This document shows, piece by piece, positions 40,650 through 52,500 of a stretch of DNA of 64,000 bases. The position numbers and the translations under genes are program-made. The notes under the pieces are model-generated. The model searched no databases, was not told the DNA's origin, and was given only the letters and a program-made list of their open reading frames with translations. Source of the stretch: Bacilli bacterium (GTDB lineage: Bacteria > Bacillota > Bacilli > RF39 > UBA660). Numbering within the stretch: position 1 is the stretch's first letter; every line of letters starts with the position of its first letter. The stretch spans positions 62,001-126,000 of the forward strand of contig JAFXSE010000003.1 in the NCBI GenBank assembly GCA_017525855.1. The letters run 5' to 3'.

Positions 40650-43600
40650 TTAATCACTTTCTATAATTTTAATATTTACACATACTAACATTTCATATTC
40701 TAAAATATCAATATTACCATTAGGATAGTTTACTTTACACCAATTAACATTTGGAACATTCATAACTGCTGTATAAATATCTGAAATTTTAACACCTTTT
40801 CCTATATATTCTGGCACAATATTGAATAAATTTCTAACATTGTTTTGAATATTTTGAATAATCATAGAGCTTGTTAAATTTGCATTAGTATTTAATGATA
40901 CAGTTAATGTAATATCTAATGGAACAATTTGTGGTTGCACATATTCTAAAAATGTGGTAAAATGATTATACCTTTTAATTATCGGTTGATCTAAATAGTT
41001 AACATCTTTAGTGTCTATTCTATTACCAACAAATGTACCACTAAAGCTTAAATTATTATTTGATTCAATTTTGATAGTAGCACCATTTCCTGGAACATTG
41101 TTTGCACCCGATTTACATATTGATTGTATATCTAAAACTAAACCAGAACCATTACCTTTTAAAGCTTTTGTAGAGAATAAGCCATTTATAATAGGTTTAC
41201 CTACAAATTGATCATTTATCCATGATATTACTAATGCACCACTAGCATTTGTTGATAAAATTTTTCCTATTAAAGTATTACCAATAATATCTGTATACTG
41301 TTCAGTACTTTCTTGATATGCATATAAATTAGTATATAAAGCATATTCACCCATTATACTTCCTAATTGTATGCCGGTACCAGATACTCTATCAGTTACA
41401 TATCCTATAACCTCTGTTTCATCTAAATTTGTAGCATAATATGTAGTTTTATTTGTTAATCCTAAAAATGTACTATCATAATAGCTAGACATAATATAAT
41501 ATTTATTTGGTTCAGCTATTACATTACCTATTTGATTACCCCATGTAACTTTTGTTAAAATAACATTTTCATCATAAGGTCTTGTAAATACTTTATATTC
41601 ACGATGAGCTACGAATTTAATATTATCAATAACGTTTTGATCTTTAATACCATTTAAATAATATTCATATTCTTGTTCAGTACCACCTTGTTCTGCTCTA
41701 AAATTAAAACAACAGTATGAACTTGCAAAATATGGATTCTGTGGAGCTGGTAAATCATTAGGCGTAATATAAATTTCACTTTCTGCTAATAAATTTACAT
41801 CACCAGTATCATCAGATAATTGGTAACTTAAAACTTTACCATCTTCATCTACTTCGCTGACAAATATACTTAACTCTTTTCTAACCGCTGTACGCGTATC
41901 ATAAATACCATTGTTTATTGAATTATACCAACCATAAAAATCATCATGCAAATCATGTACTTCTATACCACCAGTATCTGTTACCATAAGAAATATCGGA
42001 CATCCAATTATATCACCATCAGTATTATATCCGATATTATTTTCTAAATGACATTGATTTGCTAATGTACCTGTTACATGAGAAATTATTTCATCATTAT
42101 TTACAATAGCATTTCTTGATGGATCTAAAGTACCTATAACTGTTTGAGAAGTATCATCTGTTGCATATACAGTACCATCTAAATTAGTAGTTATAGAATA
42201 ATTATATCCTGTTAAGGCAAATTCATCACCAACACTATAGCCAGTACCTGGTTCAATTATTTCCGAATTTGTTATACCATAAACTAAAGTATCATCTAGT
42301 GATAATTCACTTGCAGAATCTAATTTAATATTATCGGCTAAAATTGAACTATTCTTTAATGTATATGTAAACATACCATTATCAATATCATTTACTGTAA
42401 CATAAAATGGTAAAATATCACCTACTTCATTTTTATATACATACGATAAAATATTACCATTTCTATATCCATTATCACGAGTAATATTTTTTACAGTAGG
42501 TGTATAATTATAAAATGGATAGTTTTCTGTACCTAATAATGAATAATATGTATTCTTTATTTCTATTACTTCTCCAATTCCATCTATAGTATGTGTAGTA
42601 TTAAATACTGTATCTGTAATTTCATAAATATTATTTGGTTTTTTTACTTTATTAAATCGTGTAGAGTAAACGGTTGGCCTATTATTTATTGTGGCATACT
42701 CTAATGGATAATGATACTTTGAAATCATAGCACTTTCATATGTTAAAGTACCATATGCTCTTCTGCTTGATCCTGGTTCAGCAGTACTCCATTGCATCCA
42801 TTCTCTTGCATCCTCTGCCCATGCATTTACCCAAGTTTTTGTTCTTGGGTCGAAGAATGCACTATTATATTTTTCATATAGTATAGTACTACTTGTTTTG
42901 TATTCAAACAAATCAAGATCATATTCTAAAATATCACTATCTGGACGTACAATTACAGGTAAAACACCATTATCAAAATGATAAGATAATACACTAACAA
43001 AACCTGTCATTTTTTCATTATATGCTATAGATTCTTTAATTTCATTTAAATTTCCCCAATCAGCAGGAAATGATCCTGATTTAGAAATAGCATGACTATT
43101 TATAATATCATTATAAGGAAATCTTAAATATATTTTACCATTTGTACTAAAATTATCATTATAATGAATAATCGAACTACTATCACCGTATAAAAACTTC
43201 ATTTTACTAAAAGTAATTAAAGGATTAGATATTAATGGATTGTTTTCACATGAATAAAATTCAATAACATAATATCTATATTTTTTAAAATGAGGTTTAC
43301 CATCAGCTTCATATTCTTCTTCTACAGTATTTAATGGTAACCAATCTGTCCAATTTTCATTGTTATTATTATATGGATTATTTAATGTAGTGCGATTTAA
43401 TAATTTTGTCCAATTTTCATTATTACGGATATTTTCAAATGAAGGATCTGCATCTTCTGTACCAAATACAGCAACTGTACCAATAAATGTACCTAAATTA
43501 CTAGGGGCTGCTTTAAATTTAATAGCTGCGATTCCTTCACTTGTTTTTTCAATATATTCTTCTGAATCATCAAATCCATAATCAACAATAATTTGTACAG

Positions 43601-45374
43601 GATTCAATAATGATGGAGAATATAAACTTTGATAATATTGTTCATTACTAGCATCTGATCTAGCATGGGAAATAGGATGATATTGTACAGGTTTTGCTTC
43701 AGTTGTTGTTCTATCATCATTTGTATAAATTAAAGCCGATTTATAAATACCAGCATTACTAATATTTACAATCAAACCTGTACCGAGACCAGATGTACCA
43801 GACATATAAGTTGTTTCAAAACTATTTCCAGAAGCTGTCCAGTCTTGTGATGCAATATTTAATTTTTCATGCTCTTCTGTTTCAGCCCAAGATATTTCTG
43901 TTACTTCACCATTAAGAGTGACAGCTAAAACTTCAACAGCCAATTCATTATTAGTATTTCTTAAAACAAGTTTATCCCCTACTTCATAACTATGACCAGA
44001 ATTACCTAATGAATCGATATTCATTTCATAGCCACTTTTTACTGTATCACCTGCATGTTTATTATCTAATTTAACCCAGTCAGCAAGCAAATCATCTCGA
44101 GGATCCTGTTGATTATTATTTATAAATAATAATCCCTTACCTTTATTGTCTGTAAATGAAAAAGTATTTTCAGGTTGTACATTATTAGTAATACTTAAAT
44201 TATATGATCCATAAAAACCTCTAGTACTATGAATACTTCCAGAATAAATGTCTGGTTCAGTAATATAATCGATCAAAAATGTAGGATAATATTGGAATGA
44301 TTTAACACCTGTATAATAAACCATATCATTCATAAGTGAATCGTAGGCACCTACAATATTAGATTGCTCATATTCACCCCATGTTTTAGATGTTAAATAA
44401 CCACATTTATTCTGTAATAAAGCATCGTAATCTTTTCTACGAATTGCTCTATGACCAGATGCAAATACCCATGGAGAAGTTTGTCTTAAAGTTTCTAAAG
44501 ATTGCTTATCAAAACCACCATAGGCAGTAGTTGTTGTAAATATTTCTATATCTAACGTTGCATATTTACCATAATTATCAGAATATACTAATTCTGTATC
44601 TAACTGACCTTGAACATCAGTTTCTGCAATATTACCTAAAGAACCTTCGTTAGATACATATATAATTTCAACTATACTATCAGCAGGAGGTAAACTACCA
44701 AATTGACCATCACCAAATCTAATATAACTTCTTCCATCAGGATCAGTTTTTAATACAACTGTTTTTAAAGATTCAAGATTTAATACATAATTTTGATCAA
44801 ATTCTAATAAACTATCTTTAACATCCCATTCTTCATCATTTACTTTAACTGTAATATATTCACTACTAGCCTTAAAATTATTTGAAAAATAAAATCTTTC
44901 ATTTTTAATGCCATTGCTAGTTTTTGTAACGGTTATTCTTTCACCTTGTAATAATACGATATCTGTTACTTTATCTACAGTAGCTGGAAAAATAATATCA
45001 TATGGATTAAAAAATTTTTTACCATCAATTGTAAACTGTGTAAAAGCTGGAATATCTGTTTTTATACCAATAAAGTTCTTTTTAGTTATATTAACTCTTA
45101 CTTGTGCAGAATTATTACCATGTAAAGAATTACCTAAAGTTTGTGCTAATTGATAAACACCCATTTCAGTATAAGCTGTATCTGTATAGCAATTAGCCAT
45201 GGCAGAAACTAAAATATACTGCAGCATAGCTCCATAACCAGCCATAATATTAGCTAAACTTACAGCAGTATCACTTGGATACATAGCTTTAAATGTTTCG
45301 CTTTCAGAATTCCACTGTTCGATTAAAGCTGCAGCTAAGGTATCTTTATCATAAATTATTCTATCTAATTCCAT
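40650..45374 (-). CDS. baseplate wedge protein, gp6 / baseplate J family
   Basis: The 1574-residue protein has the J-family start (GAMLQYILVSAMANCYTDTA), the core FGDGQFGSLPP near 222-232, SPWVFASGHRAIRRKDYDAL near 303, and the closing helical/beta domain (LDITLTVSLNTNA ... FNIVPEYIGKGVKISDIYTA). Gp6 dimers form the inner ring of the baseplate. The central 1000 residues are an insertion of repeated beta domains with many GYSVGDEF-type turns, making it more than twice the size of T4 gp6 (660). The insertion may form the outer wedge. Confidence 0.88.
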   Translation of the reverse strand: MELDRIIYDKDTLAAALIEQWNSESETFKAMYPSDTAVSLANIMAGYGAMLQYILVSAMANCYTDTAYTEMGVYQLAQTLGNSLHGNNSAQVRVNITKKNFIGIKTDIPAFTQFTIDGKKFFNPYDIIFPATVDKVTDIVLLQGERITVTKTSNGIKNERFYFSNNFKASSEYITVKVNDEEWDVKDSLLEFDQNYVLNLESLKTVVLKTDPDGRSYIRFGDGQFGSLPPADSIVEIIYVSNEGSLGNIAETDVQGQLDTELVYSDNYGKYATLDIEIFTTTTAYGGFDKQSLETLRQTSPWVFASGHRAIRRKDYDALLQNKCGYLTSKTWGEYEQSNIVGAYDSLMNDMVYYTGVKSFQYYPTFLIDYITEPDIYSGSIHSTRGFYGSYNLSITNNVQPENTFSFTDNKGKGLLFINNNQQDPRDDLLADWVKLDNKHAGDTVKSGYEMNIDSLGNSGHSYEVGDKLVLRNTNNELAVEVLAVTLNGEVTEISWAETEEHEKLNIASQDWTASGNSFETTYMSGTSGLGTGLIVNISNAGIYKSALIYTNDDRTTTEAKPVQYHPISHARSDASNEQYYQSLYSPSLLNPVQIIVDYGFDDSEEYIEKTSEGIAAIKFKAAPSNLGTFIGTVAVFGTEDADPSFENIRNNENWTKLLNRTTLNNPYNNNNENWTDWLPLNTVEEEYEADGKPHFKKYRYYVIEFYSCENNPLISNPLITFSKMKFLYGDSSSIIHYNDNFSTNGKIYLRFPYNDIINSHAISKSGSFPADWGNLNEIKESIAYNEKMTGFVSVLSYHFDNGVLPVIVRPDSDILEYDLDLFEYKTSSTILYEKYNSAFFDPRTKTWVNAWAEDAREWMQWSTAEPGSSRRAYGTLTYESAMISKYHYPLEYATINNRPTVYSTRFNKVKKPNNIYEITDTVFNTTHTIDGIGEVIEIKNTYYSLLGTENYPFYNYTPTVKNITRDNGYRNGNILSYVYKNEVGDILPFYVTVNDIDNGMFTYTLKNSSILADNIKLDSASELSLDDTLVYGITNSEIIEPGTGYSVGDEFALTGYNYSITTNLDGTVYATDDTSQTVIGTLDPSRNAIVNNDEIISHVTGTLANQCHLENNIGYNTDGDIIGCPIFLMVTDTGGIEVHDLHDDFYGWYNSINNGIYDTRTAVRKELSIFVSEVDEDGKVLSYQLSDDTGDVNLLAESEIYITPNDLPAPQNPYFASSYCCFNFRAEQGGTEQEYEYYLNGIKDQNVIDNIKFVAHREYKVFTRPYDENVILTKVTWGNQIGNVIAEPNKYYIMSSYYDSTFLGLTNKTTYYATNLDETEVIGYVTDRVSGTGIQLGSIMGEYALYTNLYAYQESTEQYTDIIGNTLIGKILSTNASGALVISWINDQFVGKPIINGLFSTKALKGNGSGLVLDIQSICKSGANNVPGNGATIKIESNNNLSFSGTFVGNRIDTKDVNYLDQPIIKRYNHFTTFLEYVQPQIVPLDITLTVSLNTNANLTSSMIIQNIQNNVRNLFNIVPEYIGKGVKISDIYTAVMNVPNVNWCKVNYPNGNIDILEYEMLVCVNIKIIESD

Positions 45375-45376
45375 CT

Positions 45377-45865
45377 TTATTTTCCATATGTATTTTTATA
45401 ATCTAAAGAATTATAAACTTTATCTTTACTATAAATATTATCTCTTGTCGCACTAGGATCATTAAGAAAAGCTTCTTCTTTACTAGATTGAGGAATATCA
45501 CGTAAAATTACACTTGCCATACCAGGTTTAAAATTTAATGATGGGACTGTAAATTTACAAGTGACAGTATATGTATTTTTATCGGTTTGAATAATTTCTA
45601 TGTCTGAAGGATTTAACTCAACCCTAGGCTCAAACATTGTAATATCCTGATACAAAAATATAACAACATCAGCAGGATTTAAATTATTTTCAAACAATAA
45701 ATTACGTAATGATGTACCATATGCCCTATTAAATGGAACACTTCCTTTTGGAGTATTAAATAATCTTTCTAAATCTTTACATATAGATTTTATATCAGTA
45801 ACTATTGCACTTGATTCAGCATTACTTAATCTATATGATGAATTTATATCAATATATTTTGGCAT
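45377..45865 (-). CDS. baseplate wedge protein gp25-like
   Basis: The 162-residue protein has the gpW/gp25 fold signature: DIKSICKDLERLFNTPKGSVPFNRAYGTSLRNLLFE at about 22-58, including the conserved EP-type loop (FEPRVEL). Gp25 links sheath and wedge in all contractile tails. It lies 2 bases upstream of the gp6-like gene, as in T4-related and T6SS clusters. Confidence 0.92.
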   Translation of the reverse strand: MPKYIDINSSYRLSNAESSAIVTDIKSICKDLERLFNTPKGSVPFNRAYGTSLRNLLFENNLNPADVVIFLYQDITMFEPRVELNPSDIEIIQTDKNTYTVTCKFTVPSLNFKPGMASVILRDIPQSSKEEAFLNDPSATRDNIYSKDKVYNSLDYKNTYGK

Positions 45866-45903
45866 AGGTAATCTTTATAAACTTAGTTTTATCTTAATGT
45901 TTA

Positions 45904-45910
45904 ATAGAAC
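45904..45910 (-). promoter_or_regulatory. GTTCTAT-type promoter motif
   Basis: The minus strand reads AATAAGTTCTATTAAACATT about 40 bases before the gp25-like gene, so the wedge operon has its own start. Confidence 0.6.
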
Positions 45911-45943
45911 TTATTTATGTGTATATAATATAAAACAAAACAA

Positions 45944-46834
45944 CTATCCAATACTTTTAACTACACCTTTAACAGCAACAACACGTCCACCTTTTGCACT
46001 CTTACCAGTATCAGCTAATGCACCAGTACCATAGTTAGTAAATGAAACATTACCATCTGCCGTCAATCCAGCTTTGCATTTTGTTTTACCCTTAATTTCA
46101 AGATTTCCTGTAATTGTAGTATCTTTTGTATCTATAGTAGCTTTCTTTTTTTCAAGAGTAATTGTAGAATTATCACCACATTTAACAATAGCTTTTTCTT
46201 TAGTAATTTCTACACTTGTATTGTCTTTACTATCATCATTATTTTCATTTGGTTTTTTAGTTGTTTCTTCATATATTCTATTTTCTGCAACTTTTCCTGT
46301 TGTAATTTTAGCTGATTCTGTTACTTTTACTTCTGCTTTTTTACATTCAATTTTAACATCTTCTTTTACATGAATAATTATATGATTTGCTCTATCTACA
46401 ACTAAATCTAAATCCCCATTCATAAGTAATTCGAAGGCTTTTTGTACTTTATCTAATCCAATAAATTGTTTATCTTTACCATAAATACCCCAAGTTTTTA
46501 AATATGGATCATCTTCTTTTGGGGATATGTTATCTACTTTTTTATATAAACTACCTAAGTATACTAATGAATTAGGATCATTTGCAATACATAACACTAA
46601 TACTTTCGAATCTTTTTCTGGTAAACAATGACTTATAGATGTATCATCTTTAATTCCAAGAAATGTAGAATCTAATCTTGCTGCCCATGGTAAATCTCCA
46701 TCCGCAATATTATCATGTAATCCTTCTATTTTTACTTTTACTCGATAATTATAATCTGGATCTTTATTATCTTTCACAGTAGCAATAAAGAATGGATTTG
46801 TAAAATAGTTATCTGCTGGATTTTCAACAAACAT
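45944..46834 (-). CDS. baseplate spike protein (gp5/gpV-like)
   Basis: The 296-residue protein starts with an OB-fold domain (FIATVKDNKDPDYNYRVKVKI ... LPWAARLDSTFLG ... VLVLCIANDPNSLVYLGSLY). A repetitive charged beta-helix follows (residues about 150-270, VDRANHIIIHVKEDVKIECKK, ITLEKKKATIDTKDTTITGNLEIKG). This is the build of central spikes that pierce the membrane. No lysozyme domain is inserted, unlike T4 gp5. The stop overlaps nothing; the start overlaps the hub gene by one base. Confidence 0.85.
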   Translation of the reverse strand: MFVENPADNYFTNPFFIATVKDNKDPDYNYRVKVKIEGLHDNIADGDLPWAARLDSTFLGIKDDTSISHCLPEKDSKVLVLCIANDPNSLVYLGSLYKKVDNISPKEDDPYLKTWGIYGKDKQFIGLDKVQKAFELLMNGDLDLVVDRANHIIIHVKEDVKIECKKAEVKVTESAKITTGKVAENRIYEETTKKPNENNDDSKDNTSVEITKEKAIVKCGDNSTITLEKKKATIDTKDTTITGNLEIKGKTKCKAGLTADGNVSFTNYGTGALADTGKSAKGGRVVAVKGVVKSIG

Positions 46835-48069
46835 TAGTAACTCCCACTTTTTTTAGCATCAGCGTTTAAACCTTGCATAACTAATCCTACATATGAGCTT
46901 ACATAACCTGGACTAATTTCAATCACATGTGAATTAACCATAGCTTTTCCTGTTAATAGTTTAAATGTAATATCACCTTCATTTTTTTCATTATATGTAT
47001 AAATATATTGAACATTTAAAACATCAGCTATATTAATAGGTTGCATAAATTGACAATAAGCTTCTAGCTGTGTTGCAAATCCCGCTAATACTCTAGTATT
47101 TTGTCTAGGCGCTTGATAGTATTGTTTATAAGTATTACCAAAATTAAATCCTGGCCAAATTGTAGCTAAGCCTTGTGATAATTCTTTATTGATATTACAA
47201 CATCCACCACCATTACAACATGTTGTTTTACAACACTCTGCATTTTTATTTTTATATTCTTTTAACTCAAAATATACATCTTTTCCACCATATCCATTAT
47301 ATTTTAAGTTATTTAATCCATTTTTAATATCTGTAGAAATAGTTGTATATGTAAAAGCACTTACTGAATTTGTATCTTCTGTACCTTTTCGAGTACCACC
47401 TGGCCCAGGAGATGGTATAAATAATTTATTACAATTGCCAGAACTACAACTTCCATTAAATGCTGTAATTATATTTTTATAAATTAATTTTTTATTTCGT
47501 GTTACACACCAAAAAATACCAGAAGTACCATCAATATAACCATATTTAGCCATATATTTTATAAAATCTCTAGCATTTTTTTCGCCAGCAATCCACAACT
47601 GATTATCTGATGTTCCATCCTTATCACATTCTAATCCACAAGCTCCAGCTATTTTACATACTATTTCACTAGTATTTGCTTTAGCATTATATTGATTACC
47701 ATCTTCAAATAATTTATAACAATCAAAAATACCATAAATTATACAATGTATAAAAGGACCTTGTGTTTCAATTTCTTCTACACCAGATAATCTAAATGTA
47801 TAAGTTTCATTTAATTCAAATAAATTAAAATCAGGTACTGTATTTATTTGAATTATAATTTTTGTTCCATCACTTAATATTTCAGCATTTTTATTTACAT
47901 AATCTACTGGAATAGTTACATCTAATGCACAAGTGGGTATAATATCTTCAATACTTTCATAAATACTACAAGTTCGTATATTAATATATTTAGTTAACTC
48001 AGATGAACCTAAAGTTATACTAACCTGATAAATATCTGCTATTAAATTACTTAAAACTTCATCAGTCAT
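46834..48069 (-). CDS. baseplate hub protein (gp27/gpD-like) with Cys-rich loop
   Basis: The 411-residue protein precedes the spike gene and has hub-type features: YQVSITLGSSELTKYINIRT at the start and a duplicated beta-barrel pattern. An insertion around 276-292 is extremely Cys-rich (ECCKTTCCNGGGCCN), and another at about 205-213 reads CSSGNC. Eight or more cysteines in two loops suggest metal binding or disulfides in the mature particle. Hub assignment is from order and pattern, not close similarity. Confidence 0.7.
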   Translation of the reverse strand: MTDEVLSNLIADIYQVSITLGSSELTKYINIRTCSIYESIEDIIPTCALDVTIPVDYVNKNAEILSDGTKIIIQINTVPDFNLFELNETYTFRLSGVEEIETQGPFIHCIIYGIFDCYKLFEDGNQYNAKANTSEIVCKIAGACGLECDKDGTSDNQLWIAGEKNARDFIKYMAKYGYIDGTSGIFWCVTRNKKLIYKNIITAFNGSCSSGNCNKLFIPSPGPGGTRKGTEDTNSVSAFTYTTISTDIKNGLNNLKYNGYGGKDVYFELKEYKNKNAECCKTTCCNGGGCCNINKELSQGLATIWPGFNFGNTYKQYYQAPRQNTRVLAGFATQLEAYCQFMQPINIADVLNVQYIYTYNEKNEGDITFKLLTGKAMVNSHVIEISPGYVSSYVGLVMQGLNADAKKSGSY

Positions 48070-48070
48070 A

Positions 48071-48472
48071 TTAATTTAACTCTACTATTCTATTTGTACT
48101 GTTAGATAAGCCATTTGATGTTTCAATAGTATTTGCCCATGCATCATTGATAGTATTTCGCATTTGTGATTGACCAGCAACGGAATATGAATAATTAGCT
48201 TCAATATCTTTTAATGGATTATCTAATCTATTAATCATCATAAACCACCACCATAAAGTTGGATCTGCTATTAAAGTATGCATTGTTACTAAATCAGGAT
48301 AATTTTCTTCATTTTCTGATACTAAATATAATTGATCATCTTCTAAATTGGTTTCATTGGCTACAAATTTTGTAAATAAATTATTTAATCCAGTATTTAT
48401 ATCTGTTACTGAAACATTATTTTGATCAACTACTCTTTCCTTAAAAAATGAACTAAATGTATATTCACTCAT
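48071..48472 (-). CDS. baseplate wedge protein gp53-like
   Basis: 133 residues from the ATG at 48470-48472. It has the gp53 core: YPDLVTMHTLIADPTLWWWF followed by MMINRLDNPLKDIEAN, where DPxLWWWI and N-P residues are conserved. Gp53 joins wedges around the hub. A longer start at 48487 would overlap the upstream gene and lacks a better site. Confidence 0.85.
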   Translation of the reverse strand: MSEYTFSSFFKERVVDQNNVSVTDINTGLNNLFTKFVANETNLEDDQLYLVSENEENYPDLVTMHTLIADPTLWWWFMMINRLDNPLKDIEANYSYSVAGQSQMRNTINDAWANTIETSNGLSNSTNRIVELN

Positions 48473-48473
48473 T

Positions 48474-49556
48474 TTACTGTCCCACACTACTTAATGTTCT
48501 AGTAAGATCACCCGCTGCAGATGTTGTTGTATCTTGACCAACAGATTCTGCTACATTTCCATCTGATTTACCGATAAATGTATTAAAAGTATCTTTTGCC
48601 CATTCAAAAATGCCGCTTGCATCAGTACTAAAATTTCCCATATTCTTTTGGTTTAATAACCATAACATTTTACTATATGTTTTTGATGTTAAAGCTTCTA
48701 TAGTACTAAATGTAAGTGTTACATTTGCTAATAATGGAACTAGTCTAGAACTTCCAGAATTAGCATACTTTCTAATTAAAGCTTTTGTATTTGGATAAGT
48801 TACGTTTACTTGCTCTAATATACAATTATCTAACATAAACATACCACCAAGTTGTAAAGTAATATATCCTTGTGTTGGATTAAAATTAACACTTTTGCCT
48901 TCACCCCATGTAAAGGTATATTGTAGTGGAGATGGAGGAGGTACATAAAAACCGTATTTTCCAGATGTTTTTGGTAAACATAAAGAGCCTAAAAATTCTA
49001 AGCATTCTGTTAAATTAGTTGTTTTATATCTATCTGTACATCCACAATAATAACTGTCATCTAATACTGGAATAGTTATAGTAAGCTTAAATGGATTTGT
49101 ACCACTCCACACTTTAACTGATGTAAGTCTATTAATACCAGATGATAAATCTTGTGAATATTTACCTAAAAGTCCACTTCCACTTGCCATTTGTAAAATA
49201 GCATTCCAGATACCTGGTGAACCAAATCCACTTAAAGGAGCTTCCCATTGACTGCCTATACCATATTGTACTTGATCCGGTAAGTTTGCTGTTATTAAAT
49301 ATGTACCGTCACCTTGTTCTTCTCCATGATTTAACATTCCACTAAATTTATTTACAAAAATTCGTGTTTGATGAAATTGTCTGAAATTTCCATCTTTTCC
49401 TGCACCATTAATAGCAACATCAGATAAGTCAAATGATTTATGATGCGAAGTATTGGCTACACTTGCATAATTAAGAGTATCTCCAGTATATACTCCTCCA
49501 CCGTAACATCCTTCTGAAGAAAGTGAACAAACAGATTGTTTACCGCAGCATCCCAT
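48474..49556 (-). CDS. baseplate/tube adaptor protein with Cys-rich N-terminus
   Basis: The 360-residue protein begins MGCCGKQSVCSLSSEGC, four cysteines in 17 residues, with more in the middle (DDSYYCGCTDRYK). The later part (NPTQGYITLQLGGMFMLDNC, then VPLLANVTLTFSTIEALTS) is beta-rich like tube or hub adaptors. It lies between the tape-measure and gp53-like genes, where a hub or tube-cap protein is expected. Exact family not recognised. The Cys-rich start parallels the Cys loops in the hub. Confidence 0.55.
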   Translation of the reverse strand: MGCCGKQSVCSLSSEGCYGGGVYTGDTLNYASVANTSHHKSFDLSDVAINGAGKDGNFRQFHQTRIFVNKFSGMLNHGEEQGDGTYLITANLPDQVQYGIGSQWEAPLSGFGSPGIWNAILQMASGSGLLGKYSQDLSSGINRLTSVKVWSGTNPFKLTITIPVLDDSYYCGCTDRYKTTNLTECLEFLGSLCLPKTSGKYGFYVPPPSPLQYTFTWGEGKSVNFNPTQGYITLQLGGMFMLDNCILEQVNVTYPNTKALIRKYANSGSSRLVPLLANVTLTFSTIEALTSKTYSKMLWLLNQKNMGNFSTDASGIFEWAKDTFNTFIGKSDGNVAESVGQDTTTSAAGDLTRTLSSVGQ

Positions 49557-49567
49557 ATTCTTTTATC

Positions 49568-52500
49568 CTATTTTACTAAACCTCGTTGTGTATTAATATT
49601 TTTATGTTTATTTGACCCATTAACGGATATTACATTTGTCGAAGGCTCTTGTTCTTTAATTAATTCATTTCTTTCACGATTAAGTTTTAAATTTTCTTCA
49701 AAATATTGTTTAAAGTTAATATCACCAAGTAATTCTAATAAGGCATCATAAACTTCTGTACTTTTTTCAAGATTTGCTTTTTTAATTTCTCTTTGTTCTC
49801 TATTTAATGAATTATCTAAAGACATTTCTTCATTTTTAACTTCAACTGCTTCATTTACTTTTTCTAAATCAATATCTTGTGTAGCGGCAGCTAATACAGC
49901 ATCTTGTGTTGTATCTTTAGCCGCTGTACCCTTCTCATCTTCTTTTTTCTCTTCTCCCTTTTCATTTTCTTGATTTACATCTGGAGCACCTATTTGTATA
50001 TTACCTTTTGATTTTTCTAAACTTGCATATTCATATAAATATACCAAATCTTTCATTTCTTGAGCATTAAACGTATGACCATTTAATGTAAAAGATTGAT
50101 TCTTAGCATCTAACTTAGCTCCTGGGTGATTTTTTTGGTATGCTAAAATACCATGCACCATATTTTTCATACGTTCCATAGCATCTTTATCTGTTAAAGC
50201 TGCTTGAGCATATTTATCTAATTCAATCCAGTTACCTTTTATCTTTGCATAATGATCATTAGACCAAAACCAATGTTCATCAGTAACTTTATTACCACCT
50301 TTAGCTTCTAATTCTGCAATTTTATCTTTATCTGTAACGAATTTACCTTCTATTCTCTCTACAGCCTTAGCATCTAAAATATTATGACCAGCATTTGCTT
50401 TTCTAGTTTTTTGAGCTTGCCATAACTGATTAATTCTTTCTTGACTATAACCTCTATCATCAATATTTGTTATTTGACCAGTTTCTGCATCATAATGTAC
50501 CAATCCAAATCCATCAATATATGCATCACCAGAAGAACCCATATCAAAAGCTAAATCTTCTTCTAAATATTTTTTAATTTCACTTTGTTCTTTATCTGCT
50601 AACTCTCTATATTCTGTATCCGCATCTGAAAATATATATGACATAACACCAGATAGACCACCACGATCATATGCCATTTTTAATCCACCAAATGCTCTAC
50701 CTATTGTATCTGTAAAAGTATTAAATGCAGATTGTACTTTATCCCAATTTAATACTAAAGATACCCCTGCTCCAACTGTAGCTCCAATTAATGCACCAAT
50801 TAAGGCTCCTTGAAAACCTCCAGCTTTTAAACCTATACAAGCACCGGTAATCGTAGTACTTAACATAATTTCTTTAGTTAATGCACTTCTATCTTCATCA
50901 TCTAATTGACCATTTATTAATTTTTTAAACTTAGTAGCCATATCTACAGCTAAACCAGCAACAGTAACTACCCCAACTCCTATTAAAGCTCCCTTAACGC
51001 CACCATACTTAAAACCAAGTATTGCAGCTGGAATTGCTGTTGCTGCAGTTAATGCTCCAACTTCAATTGCTGTTAGTTTACTAAGATCTAAATTACCTTC
51101 TTCATCATGTAAAGCATCCCAACGTTGTTTTAATAACTTTATCCCTTCTATACCAAAAACAACGCCTGCCCCTATTAAAGCTCCTTTAACACCACCGACA
51201 CTAAAGCCCATTGTTGCAGCTAATACTACTTTTTCTGTCATCGTAGCACTATTAAAAGCTTCTACAGCTGCATCTGCCCAAGTAACCTCTTTATCACTAC
51301 CAGCTTCTTTTTCTAATTTATTTTTAAATTTTACAATAGTACCTGCTATATATCCAACTGCTCCACCTAGCAAAGCACCTCTGATACCACCTATTTTTAA
51401 ACCTAATCCACCACCAATAGCTAATCCAGTAAATTGCTCTAAACTAATGTTTATACCTTCTGGTTTATCTGGGCCATCATTGCCCATCATTTCATCCCAT
51501 TTTTGTTTTAATACATCCCAATTTTTATAAATGGCAACAGCAGTACCTCCAAGTAGTGCTCCAGGTAAACCACCAACCATGTAACCGACAACCATACCAG
51601 GAATAGCATCAGTTATTGCTTTTCCTAATAATTGAGCATTACCTTCACTAATTCCTAATTTTCCACTTAAAAAGTCAGAAATCCATTGTGTAGCTTTCTC
51701 TTTTAATTCTGGTAAAAATGCTAAAGCTGCTGCACTTAATAATCCAACAGTCATTAAAATTTTAGCTATAACATCTTTCCAACTAAATTCAGGCTTACCT
51801 TCTTCTTCAACAGTTACTTTATTAGATTTTCCAATTAAATCTATTATTGTATCTAATTTTTTATATAATTTATCATTTTTAGCATTGGCTGTAGCTTTAG
51901 TTTCTCCTTGTAATCCATATCCAGAATCATCGCCTCCACCACCAAAGCCTCCAAACAATTTTCCTATACCATGACCAATATTTTTACCTGTGTTATAAAT
52001 TCCACCAATTGCTTTAAAAGGTAAAAGTGCTACATCTTTAGCTAAACCAACAATTTCTTTTAATGGACCCCATAAAGCTTGTAACATTACTGGATTAATT
52101 GCACCACCCGTAGCTACAGAAACTGCAGTAGCTGGTAAAAATCCACTAGCTGCTTTATCCATAGCTCTTTTAGATCTACTAGCTATACCATCATAAGGCA
52201 TCCATTTATCATCATTTACATTGTTACTATGACTTCTTGATGAGCCCCCATATGATTTAGATCTTGTTTCTGTTCGACTAGATATTCTAGCACTTGTACC
52301 ATCATCAGAATCTGTTTCAATTGTAGTTGAATTATGTTCTGTAGTAGTTACAAAATTACCATAAGCTTTTTTAAACTCTGCAATATTTCTATCTAAATTT
52401 TTATCAATTTTAATTAGCTGAGAAGATGAATTTTTAGCTTCTTGTATTTGATTGTTTTTAATAGTATTTGTAATATTAATTAATTCTTTTAAATTTTTAT

